DNA of 64,000 nt. It comes from Rhizobium rosettiformans (GTDB taxonomy: Bacteria; Pseudomonadota; Alphaproteobacteria; Rhizobiales; Rhizobiaceae). Shown here piece after piece: positions 38,739-48,375 of the stretch. The DNA lies in the NCBI RefSeq assembly GCF_016806065.1, contig NZ_CP032406.1, positions 248,001 to 312,000 on the forward strand, read 5' to 3'. How positions within the stretch are numbered: the first letter of the stretch is position 1; every line of letters begins with the position of its first letter. The notes beneath the pieces are model-generated. The model was given only the letters and a program-made list of their open reading frames with translations. It was not told the DNA's origin and did no database searches. Position numbers and translations under genes: made by a program.

Positions 38739-40479
38739 TGTGGCGGAGGAGTTGGAATGTCCGCTGTGCTGCAAAGTAGAAATGTCCGCAGCAGTCACCA
38801 CACAGCATCACGATCAGCCCCGATCTGAGCGGCAGTCCCGCTTGCAAGATCAGATCGGGGCGGGTGGGGCGCACCTCTTCGGCTTTAGCTTTGAGACGGG
38901 AAATGTCACTCCGCGGCTTCCATGCGCGCCAAAGCCTTCTTCCTTTTGGCGATGACTTCCGGATCGTTCATGAAATCTGTCCGGCGGCCGGACTTGCGGC
39001 CGCGCTTCTGATAACCGTTTCCGATGCTACCGTCCCGAATGCCAAACATATGATCCTTCTGACCCGTCCGGGATGGGCCGCTTCTACTACGCTCAAGTTC
39101 GCGCCCGGCCTGTATCTCAGCAACGATCGACAGCATGTCATCCAGCCGCTTGTTGTCGACGACCTCCGCTCGATGCACAGACCGTAATTTGTCGAAGGTT
39201 CTGTAGGGCAGGGAATAGCTCTGATGCATGATCTCCAGCCTGCCATCCGGGTAATCACAAACGACGACCTTCTGCCCGGCCAATGGCCGCGAGATCTCGG
39301 TCGGATCAAGAATAAACAGCACCTTGTCGTAACGTAGCGTCAAAGCCTGCGACAGGGTACGGACTTCCTTGCGGCACATAGCACCGTCCAGGTTCTCATG
39401 ATCCGCGAGAGGCCGATGCATGTCCTTCGGATTGCGCGGCAACTTGCCAAAACGTTTATTGAAGTCTTCAATGAACTCAGGTGCATAGGCATTGGCCGCA
39501 TCGATTGTGCTGATGCCCCGAAGCCGCATCTCTTTCACCAGGCGATCCTGGAGCGTCTGATTGGCCCGCTCAACCCGGCCTTTAGCCTGAGGCGTGTTGG
39601 CGCAGATAATGTCGATGTTCAGTTCATAAAGCGCGCGACCGAATTGTGTCAGACCGGTTGTCCTGTCCGTCTTCGAAGCATTCGTCGACCGGAAAACACC
39701 ATGCTTGTCGCTGTAGAATGCAAGCGGCTTACCCCATTGCTGCAGATAAGCCTTCGTTGCATGGAGATAGTCGAACGTGTTCTCCGACCCAGCAAATCGT
39801 AGATGTAGAAGCTTTCCTGTAGCGTCATCGATATAGACGAGGAGGGCGCATTTGGGGCCGCGGCTCTCGAACCACCAGTGATGCGATCCATCGATCTGAA
39901 CCAGCTCACCAAAGCAGTCGCGCCGGCCACGAGGCTGAAAAACACGCTTCTTGCGTTCCCGGCGAGAGACCCAGATGCCGGCCTCGGTCATCCATTGCCG
40001 CAGCGTCTCCTTGGATACCGAGATCCGATGCAGCTCAATCAGCTTCTCGCGTGCAAGCGTCGGACCAAAATCCAGATAGCGTGCGCGGATCAGGTCTAGC
40101 GCCGCATTGCGAAATTCCTCGCTGTGGCGCCGATTACTTGGTCGAGATCGCTTCTTCGACACAAGGCCGGCTGGACCATCAAGGTCGTAAGACCGCAGCA
40201 GCCGATGCACCTGACTTCGACTGAGGTCGAGCAACTCGGCTGCCTGGACAACGCCAAGCCTCTTGTCACGGATCTTTTGAATGACTTCGAGGCGATGCAA
40301 TTCTTTCTGCGACATGGTGATCAACAAGGACATGACGACTCCGACCGCTCATGGTCTCGACCAAGCTCGAAGTCGTCATCCTTGCTCCCGACGTTGGCAT
40401 TGACCAGTGCATCAAGAGGCGAGGCTGTCGCATCTCTAACTGGCCCAACTGTCGCATTACTAAATAGCCCCTACAAACA
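38739..40479. mobile_element. ISNCY-family insertion sequence
   Basis: About 1.74 kb with one transposase gene. Both ends start with TGT when read inwards and carry paired internal motifs: ATGTCCGC twice at the left (38756-38795) and ATGCGACAG twice at the right (read on the minus strand). Ends were chosen from this symmetry; the target duplication is not clear. Confidence 0.65.
38906..40333 (-). CDS. ISNCY-family transposase
   Basis: 475 residues. An N-terminal HTH (VVQAAELLDLSRSQVHRLLR) and second HTH-like segment are followed by a DDE integrase core with VQIDGSHHWWFE (first Asp), YSDKHGVFR (second Asp) and AKGRVERANQTLQDRLVKE (Glu). The C-terminal region is basic. This matches the large ISNCY/IS1202-type transposases. 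The frame is intact, so it may be active. Confidence 0.88.
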   Translation of the reverse strand: MSLLITMSQKELHRLEVIQKIRDKRLGVVQAAELLDLSRSQVHRLLRSYDLDGPAGLVSKKRSRPSNRRHSEEFRNAALDLIRARYLDFGPTLAREKLIELHRISVSKETLRQWMTEAGIWVSRRERKKRVFQPRGRRDCFGELVQIDGSHHWWFESRGPKCALLVYIDDATGKLLHLRFAGSENTFDYLHATKAYLQQWGKPLAFYSDKHGVFRSTNASKTDRTTGLTQFGRALYELNIDIICANTPQAKGRVERANQTLQDRLVKEMRLRGISTIDAANAYAPEFIEDFNKRFGKLPRNPKDMHRPLADHENLDGAMCRKEVRTLSQALTLRYDKVLFILDPTEISRPLAGQKVVVCDYPDGRLEIMHQSYSLPYRTFDKLRSVHRAEVVDNKRLDDMLSIVAEIQAGRELERSRSGPSRTGQKDHMFGIRDGSIGNGYQKRGRKSGRRTDFMNDPEVIAKRKKALARMEAAE

Positions 40480-40571
40480 AAGATCGCATAATGTATGTTA
40501 TGGAACCTACCCATGGGGAATTCGAACGGGATAGAAGACTCTGCCTTCTGAACCCCGGCGCACGTAAAGTG

Positions 40572-41741
40572 CTAACAAGGTGAGGCAACCGATTGCGTCA
40601 CACTGGTCGCCAATTCGACCCTGTTGCGCCCCGCGCCCTTGGCCCGATAAAGCGCAACATCAGCTTCACGATAGGCCGCGTCAAGATCAGCGACAGACGA
40701 GACAGCTGCTATCCCGAAACTGGCAGTTACACGTAGCGATGGCGGCAGTCCTTCCAGTGACATCGTCGCATGACGTAACTTCAGAGCCAACCGACCTGCC
40801 TCATGCACAGAAGTCTCAGGAAGGAAGACGGCGAACTCCTCCCCTCCTAGCCGACCGAGCGCAGAACCTTCCGGCGCCTGAGAGCGCAAGGCTTCGCTAA
40901 AGGCCCGGATCACTGTATCACCCACATGGTGTCCGTAGGTATCGTTTATGCGCTTGAAGTGATCGAGATCGGTGATGATGATCGCATGCCGCCCTCGCCC
41001 ATGCCGCTGAAGCGCTTCATTGACCTGTCTGTCAAAACCGCGTCTGTTAGCGAGCCCTGACAGGCTGTCAGCTTCCGATTCCGTCCTGTGAACAGCCAGT
41101 ATTTCAAGGACAAGCTTCGCCAGAAGCGTCAAGCCGACGGTTACGATCAAAACAGCCGTGAGGCTTTGCGAAATCAGGGCATAGTTGGTGTGTACATAAT
41201 CTTTTGCCGTCGCTCCGGAGCCAACCCACACTGCCAACCCGGCTTTACCGAGGAAATGTGCGCTTGTAATGGTCAGGAGGATACCCAGGAAAAGGTCGAG
41301 GGTGGTCCTTTGCGGCGCAAGGATCACCGACATCGCGCCCACAAGAACAACCAGCGCGAACGGACTTTGATAGAGCAAGGCTTGTAATGGCGTACCGCGC
41401 GGCAGTTCATAGATCATGTGCGCCAGCATCACACTCGCCAGAACATAAACTGAGGCGCTGAGCAGTGAAATACGACGCCCGTACATCTGACCGATACCGA
41501 TAGTCAGCATGACCATACCGCATAGTACCGTGGCAAAAGCGCAGAGTGCCCAAAAGCGTGTCGGACCGGCATAGGCGACCAGTAGCTCACAGATTGCTGA
41601 AAGCGATGCGACACCAAATCCTGCGCCCAGCCAAATGACAGCCGTGCGCGAGTGACTGCGCCTTGCGACGACGACAAAAACCACACTGAATGACAGTGCG
41701 ACCACAAAGTTGACGACCAAAAAAGATGCTGCGCCGTTCAT
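40572..41741 (-). CDS. Membrane diguanylate cyclase (GGDEF)
   Basis: A 389-residue enzyme that makes c-di-GMP from two GTP. Six to seven transmembrane helices (about 5-210) form an N-terminal sensor, followed by a GGDEF domain (about 222-385) with active-site GGEEF at 299-303. The inhibitory RxxD site is missing (PEGS at 290-293), so product feedback is probably absent. The start at 41741 has AGGA just upstream; the frame is open to 41906. A natural candidate to control the PilZ-containing BcsA, though 16 kb away. Confidence 0.9.
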   Translation of the reverse strand: MNGAASFLVVNFVVALSFSVVFVVVARRSHSRTAVIWLGAGFGVASLSAICELLVAYAGPTRFWALCAFATVLCGMVMLTIGIGQMYGRRISLLSASVYVLASVMLAHMIYELPRGTPLQALLYQSPFALVVLVGAMSVILAPQRTTLDLFLGILLTITSAHFLGKAGLAVWVGSGATAKDYVHTNYALISQSLTAVLIVTVGLTLLAKLVLEILAVHRTESEADSLSGLANRRGFDRQVNEALQRHGRGRHAIIITDLDHFKRINDTYGHHVGDTVIRAFSEALRSQAPEGSALGRLGGEEFAVFLPETSVHEAGRLALKLRHATMSLEGLPPSLRVTASFGIAAVSSVADLDAAYREADVALYRAKGAGRNRVELATSVTQSVASPC

Positions 41742-42086
41742 CTCATCCTGCTCGAGCTTGTTCGGTTCGGTGTCCTCCCGCCCGTTAGTTTTACAAGCCA
41801 TATGTAAAGGAAATGACCAACTGGTGACGCCTACGGAACAGGGAAAGCCGGTTCGAGAAAAGCGTTCGATGGATCGCTCTAAGGTGAGATCTCCAGCAGA
41901 TGCCAAACAAGTCTTTCGTTCTGGTATCCTGGGAGATTGGATACTGATCGCGTGCCACGCCTGACACTGCGGGCTGCGCCATCACAAAGTCGTTCTGCCG
42001 GCCAGGAGACTGTCAGCCGCTTCAGACCAGAAGTTTCCGGGCAGACCAGCAAAAACCTGTGTTAGAAGAAAGGATCAAGACCTAGA

Positions 42087-42503
42087 CTATACCCAATCCT
42101 CAAGCGCATCCGGGGCAGCCTTGCCGGAACCGAGCGCGCGCACGAGCGAGAGCACCTTTTGCTGAACCGTCTCGTCTTTGATGGAAACAAACGCCCGGGC
42201 AAGCGCGAGACAGTCCTTTGAGGTCAAAAGCAGAGTTGGTGTATCGTCCTGATGTGCGATTGCACAGGCCGACGGGCTAGGGGCCTCTTCGAAGAAATAG
42301 TTGATCGGCGTATCGAGGATCGCCGCGATGTGCTGAAGGCGGCTTGCACCAACGCGATTGGTGCCTTTTTCGTATTTCTGCACCTGCTGGAACGTCAGTC
42401 CCAATCCCTCTGCCAGCTTTTCCTGGCTTACCCCAAGCATGTTGCGGCGCAGTCGAATGCGGGCACCGACATGACGGTCGATAGCATCGGGGGTTTTACG
42501 CAT
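42087..42503 (-). CDS. XRE-family transcriptional regulator
   Basis: A 138-residue DNA-binding protein with an HTH at about 16-70 (RIRLRRNMLGVSQEKLAEGL, LTFQQVQKYEKGTNRVGASR), the common alphaproteobacterial HTH_3 type. The C-terminal half is helical. AGGAG seven bases before 42503 sets the start. The targets are unknown; it is separated by 600 bases from the divergent regulator gene at 43119. Confidence 0.88.
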   Translation of the reverse strand: MRKTPDAIDRHVGARIRLRRNMLGVSQEKLAEGLGLTFQQVQKYEKGTNRVGASRLQHIAAILDTPINYFFEEAPSPSACAIAHQDDTPTLLLTSKDCLALARAFVSIKDETVQQKVLSLVRALGSGKAAPDALEDWV

Positions 42504-43118
42504 AGATTTACTCCTAAAACAAAACATCCAATCATCGCGCGAACTGCATCAAGGTGCAATCGAAAGGCCAGAGAGACGCGAGCTCAAGCAGACGCGATGA
42601 TGCACACAAGAAATCGGATATTTCCATAATTCACAACCAAAACGGGCCTCAGCATGGCAGATTGGATAAATTGCCAAGTGTCATATGGTGACTGTTCTTC
42701 GGTGACAGAAATGTCCGGCGACCGACTTAACGCTTGGCGATCAATGATTAGCGTTCACCCGAAAGCAGAACGTACGACCCGAATCTCTTTGCGGCTACGG
42801 ATCATAAATCTCACCATCACGTAAAAATATCCGTTATTCTGATACCATTATCGAAAATAACGAATTTTTCTATAAGTACGAAACATAAGAATCATGGCGC
42901 ATACAATAAGATTTATTTCCTATACGCCTCAGCAATTAAGACTAAATAGGAATAATTACTTTAGAAAATCAATACGGATTGGATTTCAGAATTTTTGCAA
43001 TACTACGTTGCTTAGTTTGGAATTTTCATCAATGATCTACTTACCTATAGGAATAAGAGATCCTTCAATACATCCAGCGCTCAGACCAACTGATACAACA
43101 CGAAACGACGAGTTCCCG
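42504..43118. promoter_or_regulatory. AT-rich regulatory region between two regulator genes
   Basis: Divergent intergenic DNA, unusually AT-rich from about 42780 to 43080. An inverted pair CGTTATT (42832-42838) / AATAACG (42856-42862) lies inside. The frame of the following gene stays open to 42894, so part of this could be coding, but composition argues against it. Confidence 0.4.
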
Positions 43119-44705
43119 ATGCGATCGTCGAGACCCTTTTCAGTAAAAGTCCTTGGCGCCTTCGACCTGGTCGATCGCAGCGGGCGGTCGATCAGGCCGG
43201 CGGGCCGAAAAGACTGCGCGCTCATCGCAATGCTTGCCCTGACCCGCAACCATCGTCAGACACGTACATGGCTACAAGACAAGTTATGGGGTGATCGCGG
43301 CCCCGCTCAGGCTGCGGCCAGCCTAAGACAATCGCTGACCACACTTCGAACGCTGTTGAATGGCGAGAATGAAGTACTTTCTGCGGATCGAACCTGGATC
43401 TGGCTAGAGCGCAACCATGTCGATTTCGATCATCTTGCGCCGGGCTGCCACGGTGAAATCCTGCGCGGATTTGACCTGCGGGAGGAGGGCTTTAATGATT
43501 GGCTGCGGCAGACACGCAGCGAATTCGAGATGCGCGGCCTCAGGTGGGGTTTGACCGAGCCCCCAAGTCAGCCGGACAGACGCTGGTATGTGCATTTGTC
43601 CATGAGCCCTGCGGCCGATGAGGGGCTGAGCGAGATCGGCGAGTGCTTGGTTGAAAGGATCATCGAAGCACTTTCGATCATAGGTCTTCCCGTGGTGATT
43701 GGCGCCGAGCGCGATTGCGGCCCGGTGCGCGCGACAGACCTGGTGACACGTGTCCGTATCCTTCGCATGGGATCCGCTGGCAGCCTATCTCTCTCCGTCA
43801 CGGACGGGTTTGGCTCCCTCAAGTGGCAGGTCCGACGCGAAATCGCGCCGAAGCGTTGGTATGAGATCAGGAATGTTCAGTACGAGATCGTTCACCTGCT
43901 GCAGGACTTTGCCATTCGAATTGAGGCAAAGAGCCTGAAGGGCGCGCAATGGAGCGCCCATGCCAATCGCTGCCAGGCACTCCTGGGCATGCTGGTCCCG
44001 GGATCGATGATGCCGCGCGATATCATCGGATGCGGCGAAGCAGCGCTTGCCGCAGAAGAGACCGGGCTCAGTCACGCTTTGCTTGGCATCGGGCATCTCC
44101 TGCAATTGAACGATCGCAAGGGGCATCTGGCCCCAGACAGTCATCAAGTCATGGAGTGCTTCCGCACAGCCATACGGCTATCGCCCGAAAATGGCCTGAC
44201 ACTGGCCATGGCCGGCCACAGCTACGGGTTTCTATTACACGACCTTGAACGGAATCTGGCTTTGACCAAGGAGGCCGTACGCTTGCTTCCAGGGCATGGT
44301 GCATGCTGGATTTTCTACGCGATTGCGCTGACCTATTGCGGCAAGGCCGGCGAGGCTGTGAGAGCAGCGAGAACGGCAGTTTTGCTGTGCCGCGGCACTG
44401 TCGCCCAGGCCTTTGCCCTGGCAATCGAACAATTCGCCAACCTGATGGCCGGTCAAATCCGCAGGGCAATCCAATCTGGGGAAGCCTCGCTTGAGCATAT
44501 CCTGTTCCGCCCGACCATCATGGATCTGATGACCGGATACGCGCTGCTTGGAGAGACCTCCAAGGGGCGGGACAAGTTGAACGCGCTCATCACGCGCGAG
44601 CCAGATCTTTCCATCGATATGCTGCGCTCCAGCGACTATCCGATCGTCAACCCGGCCCATCGGGAGCTGACCTTACACGCGGCCCGGACATTGGGACTCA
44701 AGTAA
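43119..44705 (+). CDS. SARP/BTAD-type transcriptional regulator with TPR-like C-terminus
   Basis: About 528 residues. An N-terminal OmpR-like winged helix (SVKVLGAFDLVDRSGRSIRP ... LAMLALTRNH ... DKLWGDRGPAQAAASLRQSL) is typical of SARP-like activators in rhizobia. The C-terminal 350 residues are TPR-like helices (AIRLSPENGLTLAMAGHSYG). The start is unsure; in-frame ATGs exist at 42894 and 43032, but that region is AT-rich. Only 15 bases separate it from the PAP2 gene, so it likely regulates, and is transcribed with, the haloperoxidase cluster. Confidence 0.8.
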   Translation: MRSSRPFSVKVLGAFDLVDRSGRSIRPAGRKDCALIAMLALTRNHRQTRTWLQDKLWGDRGPAQAAASLRQSLTTLRTLLNGENEVLSADRTWIWLERNHVDFDHLAPGCHGEILRGFDLREEGFNDWLRQTRSEFEMRGLRWGLTEPPSQPDRRWYVHLSMSPAADEGLSEIGECLVERIIEALSIIGLPVVIGAERDCGPVRATDLVTRVRILRMGSAGSLSLSVTDGFGSLKWQVRREIAPKRWYEIRNVQYEIVHLLQDFAIRIEAKSLKGAQWSAHANRCQALLGMLVPGSMMPRDIIGCGEAALAAEETGLSHALLGIGHLLQLNDRKGHLAPDSHQVMECFRTAIRLSPENGLTLAMAGHSYGFLLHDLERNLALTKEAVRLLPGHGACWIFYAIALTYCGKAGEAVRAARTAVLLCRGTVAQAFALAIEQFANLMAGQIRRAIQSGEASLEHILFRPTIMDLMTGYALLGETSKGRDKLNALITREPDLSIDMLRSSDYPIVNPAHRELTLHAARTLGLK

Positions 44706-44720
44706 CGGAGGAATTCACCG

Positions 44721-45734
44721 ATGAGGCTGGCACCCTATGGCGTCATGCATGACGCACTCAAGCTCCAGATCATGCCGCCAGAGACTGTGCCAAGGGACTG
44801 GCCCACGACCGATGACAGCTATCCGACGATCATTACCGCTTGGATGGCCGAGGTCGCAGACAAGATCTGGCCGCGTTGGGAAAATGGCGGCTGGAGGGGA
44901 AAGGCTGCCACCTTTGCGGAACATGAAACACAAAGCGAGTTGCAGCTTGCTATTCGCCTATATCAGGGCGGCGGCGACACACTGGGCATCCTGTCTGATT
45001 TGACGGGCGCAGAAACCCCTTTCGAAGGGCCGCGCCGGGACCATCTCTGGCATTATCGTGTCGAAGACGCTCGTCTCGATCATCCAGACTATAGTGGCCT
45101 TGAGCTGCCAAGTTCCGTATCGACGTCAATCGAATACCGGACGGGCAAGGACGGCACCGCGAACTACCCTTTGTATGGGGGGCCTGAGTTGGAAGCGACT
45201 GCATTTAAAAGAATCTTCTTGCAAGATGCTGCAGGCAAGCGACCAGAGGTCCTCGGGTTGAAAGAACTTTTCCAGCGACCGCGCCCCAGAGCGGCAGCGA
45301 CCGCTTTGAATCTGCCTGGCTTTCGCTGGGTAACGGCCCATCGCAACGTGCATACGGGCCAGCATCCGGCCTTTCCCAGCGGTCATTGCATGCAAGGTAT
45401 CCTCGGTGGTTGCACGGTTTACGACCAACTGGTCAAGGCAGGACAAAAGCCGACAGCTGCGGAGAGAGAACGGCTGCAGAAGTATATGGTCGATTGGGGC
45501 GACAGACGGGTCTTTGCCGGCGTCCACTATATGAGCGACAATATCGCCTCCTGGACGCTTCTGCGCCGCATTATTCCCCATGTGTTCGAAAGCGAGGAAA
45601 TCACCGAACTCGCCGTGGAAGCCATAATCCGCCATAGTCGCGTATTTGCTGACATCACGGCCCACTTTGACAGGAGCAGTCCGGCACTTTCGATGCTTTT
45701 AGAGGATTTCCCGGAAGCCGTTGGCACATCGTGA
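44721..45734 (+). CDS. PAP2/vanadium-haloperoxidase-superfamily phosphatase
   Basis: A 337-residue soluble protein without signal peptide. It carries the three superfamily motifs: KELFQRPRP (K181, R188), PSGH (219-222) and RRVFAGVH (R263, H269), which hold phosphate or vanadate. It is shorter than haloperoxidases and is better called PAP2-like; vanadate use is possible. GGAGG precedes the start. It lies between the regulator and a true haloperoxidase-like gene. Confidence 0.8.
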   Translation: MRLAPYGVMHDALKLQIMPPETVPRDWPTTDDSYPTIITAWMAEVADKIWPRWENGGWRGKAATFAEHETQSELQLAIRLYQGGGDTLGILSDLTGAETPFEGPRRDHLWHYRVEDARLDHPDYSGLELPSSVSTSIEYRTGKDGTANYPLYGGPELEATAFKRIFLQDAAGKRPEVLGLKELFQRPRPRAAATALNLPGFRWVTAHRNVHTGQHPAFPSGHCMQGILGGCTVYDQLVKAGQKPTAAERERLQKYMVDWGDRRVFAGVHYMSDNIASWTLLRRIIPHVFESEEITELAVEAIIRHSRVFADITAHFDRSSPALSMLLEDFPEAVGTS

Positions 45735-45844
45735 GATCTGGTCGATCCTCGTCAGCCGATCTGATTTAACGATGTTTTGACGATAGATTGACCGTGAGCT
45801 CACGGAGCAAAGGCACAGTCGCAGCAGCTTGAAGGAGGCTGCTG

Positions 45845-46348
45845 ATGACACCCGACAACTTTCGCATCGCAATGCTCAATAGCCTGCGTGTTGGACCGTA
45901 CGACGCCCCACATCAGACCAATGCTCCCGTGGAGGAATGGTTGATTGCTGAGCGACGGGGTCCAGCGGGCGAATATCTGATCATCTCGGATACCGCCACA
46001 CCGGTAGCTCGCGACACTCAAGCGGCGCCAGATAACCTCAGCGAGCAAAACTCGATCTTTGCGATCCTCGCGGAGAACAGCGCCGACAGGCCCCAGTTCC
46101 TGATGTTGCGGCATCTGCCAGCTGGCGTAACGGTACCGGGCCGCTTCTTTCCGGCAGACGGCATGGCGGTGGTGCACATGGATGGCTCAAAGCTTCAACT
46201 GACGGCCATCGGACGCCACGCGCACAGCCGGGGCTCAGTGGATGGCGAGAGCGTCCTTTACGATGTGCCCCATCCTGCCCCCAACGCCGAAGGCGCACTC
46301 AATTGGCACTTTCTCGCCCAACAGCAAGCTTGGACACCCAGTCGGTGA
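45845..46348 (+). CDS. Hypothetical protein of the haloperoxidase cluster
   Basis: A 167-residue soluble protein starting MTPDNFRIAMLNSLRVGPYD, preceded by a strong AGGAGG. It is beta-rich, with VVHMDGSKLQLTAIGRHAHS and a conserved-looking GALNWHFLAQ near the end. No family recognised. Flanked by PAP2 and haloperoxidase genes in the same direction, so probably part of the same operon. Confidence 0.65.
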   Translation: MTPDNFRIAMLNSLRVGPYDAPHQTNAPVEEWLIAERRGPAGEYLIISDTATPVARDTQAAPDNLSEQNSIFAILAENSADRPQFLMLRHLPAGVTVPGRFFPADGMAVVHMDGSKLQLTAIGRHAHSRGSVDGESVLYDVPHPAPNAEGALNWHFLAQQQAWTPSR

Positions 46349-46414
46349 ATGGCTCGCTGAGATCCACGCATCATTGAAACGCTTGAACAATCGAGCAGCC
46401 AGATGGAGAGACCA

Positions 46415-48166
46415 ATGCTTGTTCTACCTGATGTCGACGAACCTGCCGGGCTTAACGCATTTCCCGTCCTGTACTGGAATCATGCCGGCCTTCAATTGAA
46501 TCGTATCACGCATTCGCTTCGCGGCCCCCAAGGTGGCCCTACCATGAGCTCTCGAGCCCTGGGACTCCTTCATCTTGCCATGCACGACGCTTTCTTCGGC
46601 GCTCTAGGCCATGACGAACAGTCGTCTCCGGCAACCTGGTTGCGAGACGTCAATCGTCCGCCACTTGACCGTTCCATCCAGGCAACGGAAGCAAATGCCA
46701 ATGCAGCCCTTACCGCTGCCGCCATTACAATCCTTGAGCGACTATATTGTGCTCCGGGCGAGGTTTGTGACGCGGCAAGCAATGCGCTGCGCGACGCGAT
46801 GCGCAACTTCAAGAGCCCATTCGGTGTGGCTCTTGAAGCAGGATCGCCAGCGCATCACTATGGCGTGACCATTGCCGAGAAAGTCCACTCAGCACTTGCG
46901 GTATTGCCAGGCGAGCCGGGCGCCGATCAGGGCGACTACCGGCCCCGGGGAGGTCGCTATCACTTCGATGACGAGCCGCTCAACCCTGTCCGCCTTGCGG
47001 ACGTCGATCCTCGAGACGCTTCAAAAGGACAAAAGGCACAGCGTGTCTACCACGGGCCCTTTTACGGCGCGACCGTGAAAACATTTGCGGCGACCGATCC
47101 GAATGGCCACCGGATCGCAGACTGGCCAAGACCACCGGACCCAGAATACATAGCAGCACTCGAGGAGGTGCAGCGGCTTGGTGGCGCACCGCTCTTGAAC
47201 ACAACGCATCGGACGGCAGACGAGACCGTGGCGGCCTATTTCTGGGCTTATGATGGTGCCAATCTCATCGGAACACCTCCGCGTCTTTACAATCAGATCC
47301 TGCGCCATATCGCCTGGTCGAGGAGCGATGCCTCGCTGAGCGACTTCGATCGAAGCAAAGAGTTCGTCCGGCTGTTTGCGCTTGCCAATGTGGCGATGGC
47401 GGATGCAGGGAAATTCGCCTGGGCCGAAAAATACCGCCACGATCTCTGGCGCCCATTGTCTGGCATTCGCCAACACGACGCAAGTGCATTCGCCTCTGAG
47501 ACCGGAAGCGCAATGGTGACGCCGCCTGCCGATCCGTTCTGGCTTGCACTTGGTGCGCCAGAAACAAACTCCGACCGTCTGAGCTTCAAACCACCCTTCC
47601 CCGCCTATCCCTCAGGCCATGCGACTTTCGGCGCAGCATGCTTTCAGATGGCACGGCTCTACTACGCCTCGAACGGGACGGCCACTGTTGACAGAAATGG
47701 GGTCGACGACATCGGTTTCACATTTGTGTCGGAGGAGATGAACGGCGTAAGCCGCGACTTGCATCAGCCTTACGACCCTTCGTCGCCGATCGAGGACCAG
47801 CCAGGGCTTGTTCGGACCTATGTGAAACGCAACTTCCCGTCCCTCTGGCATGCAATATGGGAAAATGCCTTCAGCCGGATTTGGCTCGGTGTCCACTGGC
47901 GTTTCGACGCCTTTGACTATCAAGATACAGGAAGGGGTCCCGATGCCGACGGGCGCGAGCGCTACAAGGACCCTGCCGATGTCGGCTACTCGCATGTCTG
48001 GACTGCAAAGCGCAAGGCCGGCGACCCGCTGCCGATCGGCGGCGTCCCCTTGGGCCTCGGCATCGCCAATGACATTTTTGATAGCGGCATGCGACAGCAA
48101 GCGGAGGAGATGCCGAAAGCACGCTCGACACCTCAACAAAGCAAGATCACGGACACCACCTACTGA
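46415..48166 (+). CDS. Vanadium-dependent haloperoxidase-like protein
   Basis: 583 residues, the usual length. All vanadate-binding residues are visible: K and R in KYRHDLWRP (339, 346), S-G-H in YPSGHATFG (400-402) and R, H in SRIWLGVHW (488, 494). Spacings (7 and 6) match fungal chloroperoxidase. Such enzymes oxidise halides with peroxide, or act as acid phosphatases. There is no signal peptide. The start at 46415 has GGAG six bases upstream; an ATG four codons earlier overlaps that site. Halide preference cannot be read here. Confidence 0.88.
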   Translation: MLVLPDVDEPAGLNAFPVLYWNHAGLQLNRITHSLRGPQGGPTMSSRALGLLHLAMHDAFFGALGHDEQSSPATWLRDVNRPPLDRSIQATEANANAALTAAAITILERLYCAPGEVCDAASNALRDAMRNFKSPFGVALEAGSPAHHYGVTIAEKVHSALAVLPGEPGADQGDYRPRGGRYHFDDEPLNPVRLADVDPRDASKGQKAQRVYHGPFYGATVKTFAATDPNGHRIADWPRPPDPEYIAALEEVQRLGGAPLLNTTHRTADETVAAYFWAYDGANLIGTPPRLYNQILRHIAWSRSDASLSDFDRSKEFVRLFALANVAMADAGKFAWAEKYRHDLWRPLSGIRQHDASAFASETGSAMVTPPADPFWLALGAPETNSDRLSFKPPFPAYPSGHATFGAACFQMARLYYASNGTATVDRNGVDDIGFTFVSEEMNGVSRDLHQPYDPSSPIEDQPGLVRTYVKRNFPSLWHAIWENAFSRIWLGVHWRFDAFDYQDTGRGPDADGRERYKDPADVGYSHVWTAKRKAGDPLPIGGVPLGLGIANDIFDSGMRQQAEEMPKARSTPQQSKITDTTY

Positions 48167-48375
48167 TCGAGACAGGCCGTCTCGTCCAAACGGGGCGGCC
48201 CTTGGCGTCACAGGCAGCGATGATCTTCCATGAGGCTCCTTCGCGTCACCAAACGCATCATGCCCCCAGCCGCCATGTGATCTGCCTGTCCACCGAGATC
48301 AGGACAAAGATCGTAAGGACAGCGGGTTGCGGGGCGAAGTTGACCAAGCATGGAAAGCTTGAATCGGAGAAACCC

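Noticed and set aside
38739..40479. IS481 or IS30 assignment for the insertion sequence
   Set aside because: Length of the transposase (475) and the two-HTH plus DDE arrangement fit ISNCY/IS1202 better.
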